A DNA stretch of 64,000 nt from Chionoecetes opilio (GCA_016584305.1 JACEEZ010020430.1:419717-483716); one strand, 5' to 3'; counted from the first letter of the stretch, positions 10,657 to 22,163 are shown. Program-made: numbers and translations. The notes: generated from the letters alone by a model not told the origin.

Positions 10657-11279
10657 TCCTCTCCAAGTCACATGGTCATTGTATATCCACACATCCAACT
10701 CCTTATCCTCACATTCTCTTTCCTACATATATATATTCAAGGTATACCTATAGTGCTCAGTCGATGGGTATATAAGTGGTAATTCTAAGAATGATTCTGG
10801 AAGGGAAATGATGCTCTATTGTAGCTTGCCCGTTCCAGATTAGAGTTTATATATGTGTCTACGGTCTCCAACAGCAATAATGTTTCATGGCGAATAAATA
10901 GGATTTCATTTACAAATATAGTTCTTGTGTTATTATGAAAACCCAGGTGATTATTCTGTATTAGGAAAATAATTCCCCACACTTCCAAAAGAGTTCCGCC
11001 TTACTCGGTATAATTCCACGTACCAATCACGACTACCAAGATCAATCTAATATTAATATTAATCAAACGTGCCCAGGGAGTAATCATAGCGAAATACTCG
11101 CCGGGGCTGGTGGCAGCAAATCTCCTTTCCCCTTAAGTATACCCCCTTGTTCAGTACTCTCCGTAGTGAGAAGTGGTCACACTACAATCAGATAGTGAAG
11201 TCAGAAGACTAATTTAAATCCTTCCTTCAAGTTGTAATCTTTTATCAAATCATCCCCAAGTAATATCATTCAAGGAACG
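10657..11279. other. Unannotated spacer
   Basis: AT-rich single-copy-looking sequence with short TATA runs near 10730. No gene, repeat or regulatory site could be supported. It may include the lost 5' end of the pseudogene that follows. Confidence 0.4.
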
Positions 11280-13174
11280 TTGACGAGTCATAAATACCCC
11301 ATACCTATAACCCCAAATTTCCATCATGACACCATGATATTTGACGCCGACGGCTACATGACCCACCCAGAGAAAAGTCTGATCATACGTGAGATTGAGC
11401 TTGTTCTGACTGATGCTGATACGCATTATAGGCATCGAGATTATTCTGCATTTATTATCGACGTCATGGCCCTGATCCGCCACCTACCACTTCATGGGCT
11501 GAAGACATTCGGTGACCTGCTCACACTCATGCAAAAGTATTTAGCGATCTACCACGAACACGATCTCTGTGACTATGTCTTTGACATCTATACTGGAAAA
11601 CCTTCCATAAAAGACCAAGAACATGAGAGAAGGAGTACTGCACCTTCCATTGTGTTAACTGAAATCACCCACGAGTCTCCACTCCCACAGATGGCTAACT
11701 TCTGGCCATCACAACAGAACAAAATGATGCTGGAACAGCTTATTTAAAAACATGTCTCTGGTCTTGCCAAGGACTTACCGCACCCTACTGTCGTGAGTCA
11801 GCTATCAATGCAAGGCGATGACTGGCCATGTACTTCCTTGTATAAAACAGAACAGTACTTCCTGAATTGTACTCACAGATAGAAAAGGCAGACTTCTGGC
11901 AAGTTCTCCATGCCTTCGACTGTGCTAAGGCAGGCTACAAAACCTGTGTAGTTTTGTCCAACGACACTGACGTTGCTGTGGCTCTACTCTACCACTATCC
12001 TACCCTGAAAGAAGCAGAACTAAGCGAGCTCCGGATGCAAGCTGGACGCGGCAAAACTGTGCGATATATCCCACTGTACATTCTGCACGAACATCAAGGT
12101 CAAGACGTTTGCAATATCCTTCCTGCCTTGCACAGCTTGACTGGATGTGATGCAACAAGCAAAGTAGGCACCACGAAAGCTGCTCTCAAAGCCCAGCCCA
12201 CCCAGCTTAGACATTTTGGTAGAGAAATGACAATTACACCCGAGACCAAGGCTGACGCTGAACCATTCCTCGTGCTGGTGCTAAGTGAGATCAGCCAATT
12301 TTCGTTCTTCACAAAGCTTCGTGTTCAAATATATCATCATTTTTTGGTCTCCATATTACAGGATGGATATAGTGTTGTTAGAAAAAGTGCAGAGAAGGAT
12401 GACCAAAATGATACAAGGGATGCGTAACTTTAGTTATGAGAGGAGATTGAAGTTATTAAAATTACACTCACTCGAGAGACGCAGAGTAAGGGGCGATCTG
12501 ATAGAAGTTTTTAAGTGGATAAAGGTTTAATAAAGGAGAGGTAGGAAAAGTCTTACGGCTTTAACAGGTGAGAACAAGAAGTAACGGATTCAGCTGGAAA
12601 AGCGTAGATTTAGAAAGGAAATAGGCGAAAACCCATGGTTCACAAATAGGGTGGTGAATGAGGGAATGGTCTCAGTAGACAGGTAGTTAGTGCGGAGTCA
12701 TTAGGGAGCTTTAAAGGGAGCTGGATAAGTTCCATGGATGGGATGAAAGGTGGATGTAGGTAGTGTTAGGTGACAGGAACTACCACGTGTAGGCCTCGCG
12801 GCCTCTTGTAGCTTCCTTATTTTCTTATGTTCTTATGTTCTTATCAGACCATGGCCTCAACCCATAAAAATTTCCCCACAACGTCAGAGGGTTTGCTTCC
12901 ACACAGAATGCGAATCTGGTTCTGTACATACTCGATTATCCACCTCTTCCAACCCAGCATCATAGACCCACTACATTTTGGGTATCAGCTAGAGAACGAC
13001 CGCCTTGTTCCAGTCACAGGGTGCAAAACTCTGAATAAGCGGTGGGCAGTGACCTGTAACTGTGGCAAGTGTGCTCGAGCCACATGTTCATGCCGCATGG
13101 AAGAGGTGTGCTGCACCCCTTTCTGCAAGTGCATGAAGTTGCAAGATGATGCCTTCACCAATCCATATAATTAG
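11280..13174 (+). pseudogene. PIN/FEN-like plus Cys-rich protein of an invertebrate family, broken
   Basis: Three blocks in one order match a large family of uncharacterised invertebrate proteins often found in many copies. First (11334-11747): a start with FDADGYM, then IIDVMALIRHLP...TFGDLL and DYVFDIY..KPSIKDQEHERRS. Second (11867-12300): CAKAGYKTCVVLSNDTDVAVALL, then LPALHSLTGCDATSKVGT..AALK. The Asp-rich SNDTDV and GCD-x-x-SKxG motifs resemble the acid cluster and helical clamp of XPG/FEN1-type nucleases. Third (12847-13174): FGYQLENDRLVPV followed by a Cys cluster (CNCGKCARATCSCR...CCTPFCKC) like a CXC zinc domain. Frame breaks at about 11745-11860 and a CR1 LINE insertion at about 12331-12846 destroy it. 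Nuclease activity is a family-level inference and no function is established. Its multicopy nature suggests a mobile-element cargo. Confidence 0.6.
12331..12846 (+). mobile_element. CR1-like LINE, 3' end
   Basis: The 3' tail of a CR1-clade non-LTR retrotransposon. Translation at 12335-12530 gives the RT C-terminus: FWSPYYRMDIVLLEKVQRR, then MIQGMRNFSYERRLKLL, LHSLERRRVRGDLIEVFKW. A 3' untranslated stretch ends in about three TTCTTATG octamers (12818-12846), the kind of short tandem 3' terminus typical of CR1 rather than poly-A. A second, shorter copy lies at 16691-17003. It interrupts the pseudogene between its second and third blocks. The 5' edge is placed where the RT translation starts and is accurate to about ten bases. 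Confidence 0.8.
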
Positions 13175-13960
13175 ATCAGATAAGGTGGTAGTTTACACAA
13201 ATTCATTTTGATGTGGGTGTTAAACTTAATAAATGTGGGTGATATGGCAGTTGTCTAATGTCTAACAGTAAAACTTGTATTCCTTTTTAAACAAAAAAGT
13301 ATCATAAAAAATAATAAAATGACCGAAGATATATTGAGGATTACAAATTTCGGCCTCTGATGTCTCGTGCGGCTTCTGCTTCCGGCTTCATGGGTTCCTT
13401 CTTCGTCGTTTCCTGCGGCCCGAGGTCTCCCTGATGTGCGTGTGTCTTTCATCGGGAGTTTTATTATTTTCATGCCGCTTGGAAACTGTGGCCATTCATG
13501 TCTTGCGTGTGATTATGTGTCTATTTCCGTGATTTCACGTGCCATATATATTTGACATTGCTTGACTAGTATCTGTGGTTAAATTTTTCATCTCTACGTA
13601 GTGTTGCTTTGATTTGGGCTCAAACTATATTTGTGTGCATTTCTTTATCTGTTCATTTTGCGGCTTTGTGTTCTACACGACGCGTCACCCTCCGCCTCCC
13701 TCACAGGACGAGGGTAGGATCAGGGTCTTTCATAGGGTCAGTCCGTTGCGCCCCCTTGGGCGGAGATAAATGACGTCACTGGGTATGTGATGGTTGCTGG
13801 TCACAAGAAGAAGGTTTTCCCTGGCCATAATTTTGCTCAAAGAACCTATATAGAACTTAATGGTAAACTAAACATATCGTAATATTTAGTAATATTACTT
13901 TTAACATCATTTTTCGCAATATTTATTATTATTTCCTTTAATTTTATTTTTGTTGTGTAT

Positions 13961-13962
<2 letters not shown>
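13175..13962. other. Spacer without recognised features
   Basis: No gene or repeat family recognised. A GC-richer stretch at 13340-13450 and another at 13680-13760 carry no conserved reading frame. Confidence 0.4.
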
Positions 13963-14012
<50 letters not shown>

Positions 14013-14024
14013 GTGTGTGTGAGT

Positions 14025-14052
<28 letters not shown>
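13963..14052 (+). repeat. (TG)n(AG)n microsatellite
   Basis: About 60 bases of TG followed by about 30 bases of AG. It abuts a perfect-armed hairpin at 14053-14082. Confidence 0.95.
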
Positions 14053-14055
<3 letters not shown>

Positions 14056-14082
14056 CATGGTTTGATTAATTAAACCATGCTC
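14053..14082. repeat. Perfect inverted repeat next to a microsatellite
   Basis: Arms GAGCATGGTTT and AAACCATGCTC (11 bp, no mismatch) flank an 8-base centre GATTAATT. It sits directly at the end of the AG run. Cause unknown; replication template switching or an ancient foldback remnant are possible. Confidence 0.85.
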
Positions 14083-14875
14083 TAGCGGGCAACGACAACT
14101 TTGACTGGCGACAGAGCTCTCCTTAAGGCGGCGGAGAGCAGTGACAGTCTCAGTGTTCAGGCGATAACTGACCCCGTGACCCTGGCCAAGCCCTCGGTCT
14201 CAGTACCCTTTAATGTCACGACCCAATGGGCGGAGCACGGATTTGAAGTGTACTGACCCGTTCTAGAAAAAATCCTGGGTAGGATTTCATGTTTGCCTCA
14301 GCGAGACCTGATGTTTGGTGTCCCACGTGGTCACCCCCCCAACCCCCTGCTATGGTGGTAAATGGTATGCCCCTCTTCGGATGAATCACGGTCTCGCTCA
14401 TGGGTCAAGCCGACGGCTTTGTGACTAAAAAGCAGGTGACTAAAGATAAATCAGAATAGTTGCTGCTTTGACAATCCATTTATCATGCCCACTATGTCCC
14501 TCGTGGTGTCGTACAGGAGCTGTATGGATGTGGTCAATGTAGTCAGCTTTGACAAATGTTCTTATGATGAAGTTTGCTTTTGTGTGTTTGAATATTTCGG
14601 CCAATGTCGATACATGAGCTTCTGTTCTGAAATGTTATGTGTGAGTCCATCTTGGTGCTCCGTATAGCTAGCTCACAGCATTCTGGGCGTCGCTTTGGAT
14701 GGTTTCTATCACCTTGGCGTCGCTGGCTGTGATGATGAGTAAAGCTGCAGGGACCTCACAAACCACACACACTTATTACCCTTCCTCAAGGGGGACAGTA
14801 ACTGTTTGCATTGTCAACAAAAAACATCATCATGGGCTTAAGTGAGCCTTGAACTCGCGACCGGCTGAAAGACAG

Positions 14876-14879
<4 letters not shown>
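14083..14879. other. Spacer without recognised features
   Basis: Moderately GC-rich sequence (14090-14400) then mixed sequence. No conserved reading frame, tRNA or repeat could be supported. Confidence 0.4.
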
Positions 14880-15073
<194 letters not shown>

Positions 15074-15226
15074 GCGTTTGTTTGTTTGATGTCATTCTAT
15101 CGTTATATTTATCTAAATCTTAGTAATTAACCCAATACAAATTTGTCTATAAAAAATATATCTTCAGGAACTTAAGAATATTGAGATATGAGAGCGAGGC
15201 GGGAGGTGAGTGGGAGTGGAGGTGAA

Positions 15227-15266
15227 CCGTGGCCACCGAGAGACGAGTGTCTCTCGGTGGCCACGG
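15227..15266. repeat. Perfect 18-bp inverted repeat, 4-base loop
   Basis: Arms CCGTGGCCACCGAGAGAC and GTCTCTCGGTGGCCACGG with loop GAGT. The arms are GC-rich, so the cruciform or RNA hairpin would be very stable. It lies in a 79-codon open frame (15188-15424) that I cannot match to any family. Confidence 0.9.
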
Positions 15267-16477
15267 GTGAATGCGGTTGGGAAGGACCCAGGGGACTGGA
15301 AAGTGTGAAATCCTCACTCCACGTCAGTAAGGTCGAACAGATAAATAGGGAGGAGGTCACCAAGGAGGCTTTTAACTGTGCACTGCCCTTACTGAACTCA
15401 GCAGCCAATAGTGTGGCTTCCTGAGGAGGACGCTGAGTCTACCTACTCTGCCATATGGGCGGCTTTTACTGTCGCATCGCAGAAACTAGATTATAACATC
15501 GGGAATTCCAAATTTAAAGATAGGACTCGCACCCTTATAGTTTGGGCCAATATACGCTAGATCAACTGACTACTACCAATAGTCATTTGATCTACAATAT
15601 CCATGTCTTAGTTAAGAAGTACGTATAGTTTAGTTCCTCTACTAAACCTGTAACTCAGATCCGCCATTTTGGTCGATATGCTCTGTCATTCTTAAGGCCT
15701 CCGTGACTTCTTCCCATTGTGAGCTATTAGCCTACTACCAGCCTCCATTAACATGTTTGTTTGACGTACTTCTGGCTGGCTGCTTTTACGTTATACGACC
15801 ATAATGAATGATGTATTTTGTAAGTGTGTGATATTGGTTATATTGCAAATGTTAATCATATTAAATTATAAAAATATGCTTCTTTGCTGCATCTTTGCCC
15901 TCACATACACATCTCAGAGGTTGTCAAGTTTAATTATCATAAATCTTTTATAATAACAATAACTTTTCATCGGAATGTTTCTTCACAGTTGGAGCCTAAA
16001 AAATATGTCAAGTGATGTAGCTCAGTGGAGAAACAGTACGACAGCGAATAAAATATTTACAAGTATTGTGGGATTTTTTCCTACGAGAAAACCTGACCAA
16101 GAATTAATTCCTCCTACAGTCTTAGTAGCTCAGGAATATAATTAATCACTGAGAGTGAAATTAATCACATTTCTTGTTATCAGAACATCATGATAGATTA
16201 AAGACTTTTCAGACATGAAGATAACTACCCGTGAAGGTTACTGGAATGCTAATGAAAAACAAAGAAACATCATGGTATTAATAACTCAGATATAAAAACA
16301 GGTCAATAATACATTATATTTTACTTCAATAATTATCTAAGGTCACGCTTTTGTCCTCAATACGTTAAGTCTCCAGTCTCCAGTTTACATATTTCTTTAC
16401 ACTTATATTGACCAGCCTTCCTTCTGCTCTTTTTGGCAATATACTAAGGCAAATATTTATTCTAACAATCGTAATAG
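15267..16477. other. Spacer, possible degenerate tRNA-like scraps
   Basis: No gene supported. On the minus strand near 15515-15570 a faint A-box/B-box arrangement suggests an old SINE scrap, and TAGCTCAGTGG at about 16018-16028 looks like an A box. Both are too weak to call. Confidence 0.35.
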
Positions 16478-16620
16478 TAGTTAAAGTAGTAGTAGTAGTA
16501 GTAATATAAGTAGAAGTATGTAGTAGTAGTATTAGTAGTAAAAATAGTAATAGTAGTAGTAGTAGTAGCATGCAGTAGTAGTAGTAGTAGCAGTAGTAGT
16601 AGTAGTAGTAGTAGTGTAGT
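16478..16620 (+). repeat. (TAG)n trinucleotide microsatellite
   Basis: About 140 bases of TAG/AGT triplets with small interruptions, lying directly upstream of the SINE that follows. Confidence 0.95.
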
Positions 16621-16625
16621 AGTTC

Positions 16626-17293
16626 GGGGGAGGCGGTAGCAGAGTGGTTAGCGTCTCCGACTGGCGTTCTCGGTGACCGGAGTTCGATCCAGGTAGATTG
16701 GGTAGAACAAGAACAAGATCCGATCGGGTAGAACAAGAAGTAACGGATTCAAGCTGGAAAAGCGTAGATTTAGAAAGGAAATAGGGAAAAACTGGTTCAC
16801 AAATAGGGTGGTAAATGAATGGAATGGTCTCAGTAGACAGGTAGTTAGTGCTGAGTCATTGGGGAGCTTTAAAGGGGAGCTGGATAGGTTCATGGATGGG
16901 GATGAAAGGTGGATGTAGGTAGTGTTAGGTGACAGGAACTACCACGTGTAGGCCTCGCGGCCTCTTGTAGCTTCCTTATTTTCTTATGTTCTTATGTTCT
17001 TATGATCCCCGACGAAAGCCAAAGCCTTTCTGCACCGTCGAGTGGCCTAAGAACACCCACATGCCCTGCCCATTAACTCTACCTTCGATTGCGAGTGCAT
17101 CGGAGGACACAGGGGGGCGGCATGAGCTTCTAATCACAGACGTCACTATAAAAATCCTGCCTGCGCCACCACGGGCGAGGACCAATCATCACAGCCCTCA
17201 AGTGAACCTCCAGAGCCTACCATCCGAGCCCTGGGTCACCACTGCCTACAGTGGTGGGCACAAATGTAAAAAAAAAAAAAAAAAAAAAAAAAA
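16626..17293 (+). mobile_element. tRNA-derived SINE, copy 1, split by a CR1 tail
   Basis: A tRNA-like head carries an A box (TAGCAGAGTGG) and a B box (GTTCGATCC, completed by CCG after the insertion). The body then runs from 17004 with GTGCATCGGAGGACAC, CACTATAAAAATC and CCTGCGCCACCACGGGCGAG, ending in an A run (17268-17293). The same body occurs at 20121-20514. The element would be transcribed by RNA polymerase III from the internal boxes and mobilised by a LINE. Removing 16691-17003 restores a normal tRNA-like B box, so the insertion came later. The tRNA of origin is not identified. Confidence 0.8.
16691..17003 (+). mobile_element. CR1-like LINE tail inserted in the SINE B box
   Basis: 313 bases of the same 3' untranslated end as at 12570-12846, finishing in TTCTTATG octamers. 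It is flanked by GATCC on both sides (16686-16690 and 17004-17008), a probable 5-bp target duplication. Only the extreme 3' end is present, so it is 5' truncated. The first 30 bases (AGGTAGATTGGG and a duplicated GGGTAGAACAAG) are not in the other copy and may be extra sequence added at integration. Confidence 0.8.
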
Positions 17294-18325
17294 TAGTAGT
17301 GGTAGTTACTGTAGTGGATGTAGTAGGAGTAGTAATATCTAAGTAATAATTAAATAGCAACGAAAACTTTACATACACATAACAAATATTTGTGTTATTG
17401 TTGCGGGGCAGCGTGTGTGGTGCATCGAGTTAATTATCACGGTTTGATCGCCCACAGAACCATATAGACAAGTACCCAAATAGCCTCTTGAGAGACCAGC
17501 ACCATCATGAGGCTAACCATTTCCACAGTCCAAAGAGGGCTTAGCATCGCCCACCCATGCCATTGACGTATCCTATGCAGGAACACCCCATGTAGGCGTA
17601 TTCATCAAAAGCCCGATAAATTAAAGGAGCAAATCAGTGGAAAATCCACGGATCTCTAACTCTGAACGAACAAACAACTACTTGATATATTTTTTTGTGT
17701 GTTCTATTCAATGTTAGTCGCCACTCATCTAAGGTGGCACATACCTCAAGCGTGGAAGTCAACATCACATGATGAAGACGTTTAGATAAATAATGGAAGT
17801 CCTTAACCCTCGGAGTGGAAGGACAAAACACTAAATAGTAATAATGCAAGTAGTATTGATATTTATAATAATAATCATGATTCAAAAAATGGTTGTTTGA
17901 CACCCTCCAGAGCCTTGCCCAGGCTACCTGTATCTAAAATGTAAACATTCTTGCAAGTCCCTGGAACAAATTTAGTAGATAAAAGACAAGAAGGAGAAAG
18001 ACTAGGAAAAAAAATAGAGAAAAAAAGAGATAGAGAAAGAGAAAGAGAACAATAATACACACGCATAGACCAGTAATAGATAGGCAAACATAGAGAAACA
18101 AATAGGCGACGAGCAGGACAGAAACAAATACAACAATTAAAATACAAAAAATGACATAAAAACCTACCACATAATACAAAAAAAAACGAAAGCATACAAA
18201 TAGAAATACAGTCATAAATTGACTACCATTATCTAGAATAGACAAACAGTGGAGTGGGAGAGAGAGAAACGTGTGAGGATTGACTTTTACACGGAGGAAT
18301 GGAGGAGGCAGAGAGGTGAGATTAG
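17294..18325. other. Spacer, purine-rich to the right
   Basis: No gene supported. A TAG-rich stretch follows the SINE tail (17294-17340). From about 17990 to 18280 the plus strand is A/G-rich. Nothing further seen. Confidence 0.4.
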
Positions 18326-18327
18326 GT

Positions 18328-18388
<61 letters not shown>

Positions 18389-18411
18389 GAAGAGAGGAGA
18401 GAGAGAGAGAG

Positions 18412-18443
<32 letters not shown>

Positions 18444-18471
18444 GGGAAGAGAGAGGAGAGAGAGGAGAGAG

Positions 18472-18521
<50 letters not shown>

Positions 18522-18545
18522 AAATTAGAGAGAGAGAGAGGCATA
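18326..18545 (+). repeat. (GA)n microsatellite
   Basis: About 215 bases of GA with interruptions. Translated frames read Arg-Glu repeats and are not genes. Confidence 0.98.
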
Positions 18546-18822
18546 GGAACTATGGGATAGGAAACACTTTTGGGAAACAGTAAGACAGCAGACAAAAATG
18601 AAATGTGCAGAACTTTGAGACAGGCCTGAGAGTTGAAATAAATATAGGCGAAAAGAAGGATAAACACATGGGAATGACAGAGCAGAGGCCTAAAAAAAAA
18701 AAAAACTTGTACAAAAACAATAGGTGGATTGACAATGAAAGACAATATATGAAGAATCCTTTAGGGAGGAAGAGGCGAGACAGACATATAAAGACAAACA
18801 TGAGAAAGATAAGTAGTAAGGA

Positions 18823-18856
18823 CGGCCTTCTTTATATAATTATATAAAGAAGGCCG
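18823..18856. repeat. Perfect 34-bp palindrome
   Basis: Two 17-bp halves, CGGCCTTCTTTATATAA and its exact complement, with no loop. A second hairpin follows 13 bases later. Confidence 0.95.
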
Positions 18857-18868
18857 AATATATTATTA

Positions 18869-18911
18869 GCTCAGCCTAATGCTATTATCATAATAAAACA
18901 TTAGGCTGAGC
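18869..18911. repeat. Second inverted repeat, 13-bp arms
   Basis: GCTCAGCCTAATG and CATTAGGCTGAGC flank a 17-base AT-rich loop. The tandem placement with the 34-bp palindrome suggests a common cause, such as template switching or a small foldback element. Confidence 0.85.
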
Positions 18912-19320
18912 GAATACTAATTATTACACGATCATAATTGCCGAATGAAAACTGTCGACCTCCATATAAAATCACGTAATATAAACTTGTCTTGCTGCTG
19001 CCTCTTCCCCTTCTCTTCCTACCTCCATCCTTCCTTACCCTCCTCGTCCCCCTTTCAGTATAAGAGGGACCCCAAAGGATAATAATATTATAATGAAATG
19101 TTTTTATGTATTTGTTTTGCCGCGACGTCGTTACACAAATATACTCAGGCAAAAACAATGCTGGCTCGAGGCACACATGGGGACAGAGGCATTGAGAACT
19201 TGATCTTTGTCTGAGTGAATAATTATTATGATCTGCAGGCTTTTTTATGCGTATGGGTTAAGAGAGTCGCTTCCCTTTCCCCCACGGCCATGGAATATTA
19301 TTTATTGTATTGAAAATTGC
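18912..19320. other. Spacer without recognised features
   Basis: No supported gene, repeat family or regulatory site. Confidence 0.35.
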
Positions 19321-19324
19321 GCGC

Positions 19325-19355
<31 letters not shown>

Positions 19356-19500
19356 AACAAACAAATAATTTCATATATGTCAAAAAAATCATTACATATA
19401 TGTATTCATCTACCTCATCCTCATCATCATCATCACATCATCATCACTATCATCATCATTCATCACACAGTCACCACCACAAACACCACCACAACCTTCT
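19321..19500 (+). repeat. (CA)n and (ATC)n microsatellites
   Basis: CA/AAAC repeats at 19321-19366 and CAT/ATC triplets at about 19412-19495. Confidence 0.9.
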
Positions 19501-19700
19501 CCTCTCCGCGCATATTCTGACTTTACCGTTCTCTTAAAACATTAACAGATATCCCCTCTTCCCACGGACTGGTCCCCTAATGTTTGGCACTCCCATTACG
19601 ACCCGCAACACTGCAGCCTGGCACTGGTGAGGGCTGGGAGCCTAATGAGGCTGTGTGGACGCGGGGAGACGGAAAAAAAAAGAAAAAACTTAGAGAAAAA

Positions 19701-19869
19701 GGGGAGGTGGAGAGAGAGAGAAAAGAGAGAGAGAGAGAGAGAGAGGAGAGAAGAGAGAGAGAGGGGAGAGAGAGGAGAAGAGGAGGAGAGAGAGAAGAGA
19801 GAGAGAGAGAGAGAAGAGAAAAAGAGAGGAGAGAGGAGAGAGAGAGAGAGAGAGAGAGAGGGGAGAAAA

Positions 19870-19900
<31 letters not shown>

Positions 19901-19931
19901 GAGGGGAAAAGAGAGAGAGAGAGAGAGAGGG

Positions 19932-19980
<49 letters not shown>

Positions 19981-19982
19981 GG

Positions 19983-20020
<38 letters not shown>

Positions 20021-20072
20021 AGAGAGGGGGAGGAGAGAGAGAGAGAGCGAGAGAGAGAGAGAGAGAGAGAGA
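19701..20072 (+). repeat. (GA)n microsatellite, long
   Basis: About 370 bases of GA with many single-base interruptions, lying 50 bases upstream of the second SINE. Arg-Glu open frames of 150 or more codons here are artefacts. Confidence 0.98.
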
Positions 20073-20120
20073 TCTTATCTAAATTTTTCGCTAAGGGTCA
20101 TTGACAAAAATACAAAATTT

Positions 20121-20514
20121 GGGGAGCGATGGCCAAGTGGTTAACGTCGGGAAGTGTCAATCTTATAGAGTTCAATTCCCGCCAGGTACAAAAATATTTC
20201 GGCAATCGTCGAGTCGCCTAAGAACACCCACATGCTGCCCATTAATTCATTGCCCATTACTTTCGACGGCGAGTGCATCGGAATACAAAGGGGGGCAGCC
20301 TGAGCCTCTAATCATAGGCGCCACCAAGGCTAAGGGAGGGCTCTCTCTCAGCCTTGGGTGCCACTATAAAAATCATGCCTGCGCCACCACGGGCGAGGTC
20401 TAACCACCATAGCCCTCAAGTGAACCTCCAGGGCCTTTCATCCGAACCATGGAGATGACTGCATATATACGTACAGGTGCTATAGGACAAATTGTTTAAA
20501 AAAAAGAAAAAAAA
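20121..20514 (+). mobile_element. tRNA-derived SINE, copy 2, uninterrupted
   Basis: Starts GGGGAGCGATGGCCAAGTGG, a tRNA-like A box, with a B box GAGTTCAATTCCC at about 20169. The body matches copy 1 (CCTAAGAACACCCACATG, GCGAGTGCATCGGA, CACTATAAAAATCATGCCTG) and ends in an A-rich tail (20497-20514). It holds an extra segment of about 40 bases (20314-20362) that copy 1 lacks, able to fold as AAGGCTAAGGG/CAGCCTT. This shows two subfamilies. No target duplication was pinned down. Confidence 0.8.
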
Positions 20515-22069
20515 TGTATATATTATCAACAAACTTATAAAAACTTACTTCTTCTTCCTCCTCTGCCTCAAACCCAACACTTAACACCCAAACTCCCTCC
20601 CTTCCTCCATCATCACTCCCTTCCAGTCCCCTCCCTGCTCTGCCAGCGCTACAAGACCTCCCAGGATCTAAAATAAACAAACATTAGCCGATCGGTTAGT
20701 GGTGGTGCGGCTCCTCCTCTTCCTTCTCTTGCTTCGGTGTGGTCTTCTACCTCCACCTCTTACTCCTTCCTCGCCTGGCCGCCTAACACACTCACTACCC
20801 TTGCAGGCTATTTATACGTTTTGGATGTTTATATTTTTTTTTCTAACTGACCAATGAGTGACGTGAACAGGTGCCTTCGACAGCCTAGGTGAAATTAATT
20901 AAGAAGCTGCGGCCTACCTTTCTACCCCTTCCTATCCCAATTCTCCGTCTTTCTAATTGCCATTCTTCACTTCCTTTCTTGCATGTTTTTTACTTTAATT
21001 TATTAATTTACTAGGTTTACTTCCTCATTTTCAGTGTGTGTTTTTTCGACAGTCCCTTGCTTGCCACTGTTACTGCTACTCCTGGTGCCGCCTCCACTAC
21101 ATCAACAACAATTTTGATATCAGGCAAACCACCAACATCTGTAACGACAACAACGACTAATACTGCGACTTGCATGTACTCACCTGCTCCCCTGGCACGT
21201 GGAGGGACAGGCCGTAATAACCTTGCTCCTGTGAACTTCCGTAAGGCGACACCCATTCAGACCCAACCTGGAGGGGATAAGATGATTGTATTAGTGTGTG
21301 GTGGTGGTGGTATTGGAGGTGGTGCACCATGGTGGTGGTGGCGGTATTGGTGGTGGTATAAGTAAATGAGAGTACCAATAACAATGTGGAAAAAAATATA
21401 TAAATCAAGAGAAAAACAAGGAAAGACCAAATATGTAAGATAACTAACGAGTGAACTTTTTAACATATACACATTCCGCGTATAACTTGACAGCCTCAAT
21501 CTACGCAGCCATCTAGATAGTCTTTACCTCATCCCTCCTTCAGCATTTCTGTCTAATCTCCCAATATTTCCCCTTTCTCTCGCCTCTCCCATTTTCTGCT
21601 TATTCCTTTTATTCCATTACACACATCTCTCACCTCCTCTACTCCCTTTATGTCTTCTCTCTGGCATATCTCCCCACATTATTTTCACGCCCTCTCTCTT
21701 CCCTGCACTACTCACCACCCGTGTTTCTCTTAATATATTTTGTTCATTCTTCACTGCCCCATTCCATCAAATTTATCAGCCTAAACTATCTTCCCTTCTC
21801 TTTCTTTCTCCTAGCACCTATCTTGTTCCTCCTTCTCCTCTTTCTACTTCCCTTTTTGCGACCTATCACTCGTTTCCGCCTCATAAACACGTCTAAGGTT
21901 CAATTGACAAGGACATGCCTGTTATTGAAGGCCTCCAATAATATTATCTCCATCAGGTGTGTTATGCATGGCTGTAGTAAGACGCAATAAGACAAGTGTG
22001 TGTTGAAATGTTTACAAATACGTATTGGACATCAATCTGGAGTGCATTTAAATATGTAACGTGAGAGAA

Positions 22070-22072
<3 letters not shown>
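20515..22072. other. Spacer with a small GGT repeat
   Basis: No gene supported. A GTG/GGT-rich stretch lies at 21297-21360. The rest is T/C-rich on the plus strand (21500-21860). Open frames of 80-110 codons are of low complexity. Confidence 0.4.
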
Positions 22073-22158
<86 letters not shown>

Positions 22159-22163
22159 GAGAG

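Noticed and set aside
15188..15424. Short host exon or gene
   Set aside because: 79 codons with no family resemblance, containing a perfect hairpin and an equally long frame on the other strand.
16626..16690. Functional tRNA gene
   Set aside because: A and B boxes are present but no acceptor stem closes it, and the following SINE body and A tail are shared with 20121-20514.
19584..20144. Arg-Glu-rich protein of about 186 residues
   Set aside because: The frame is produced by a GA microsatellite; similar frames occur at 14838, 18280, 22032 and 56457.
20121..20190. Functional tRNA gene
   Set aside because: Same SINE head; no cloverleaf with a proper acceptor stem.
21036..21365. Secreted Thr-rich protein
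   Set aside because: A weak hydrophobic start and a low-complexity GGT repeat at the end; no supporting motif.
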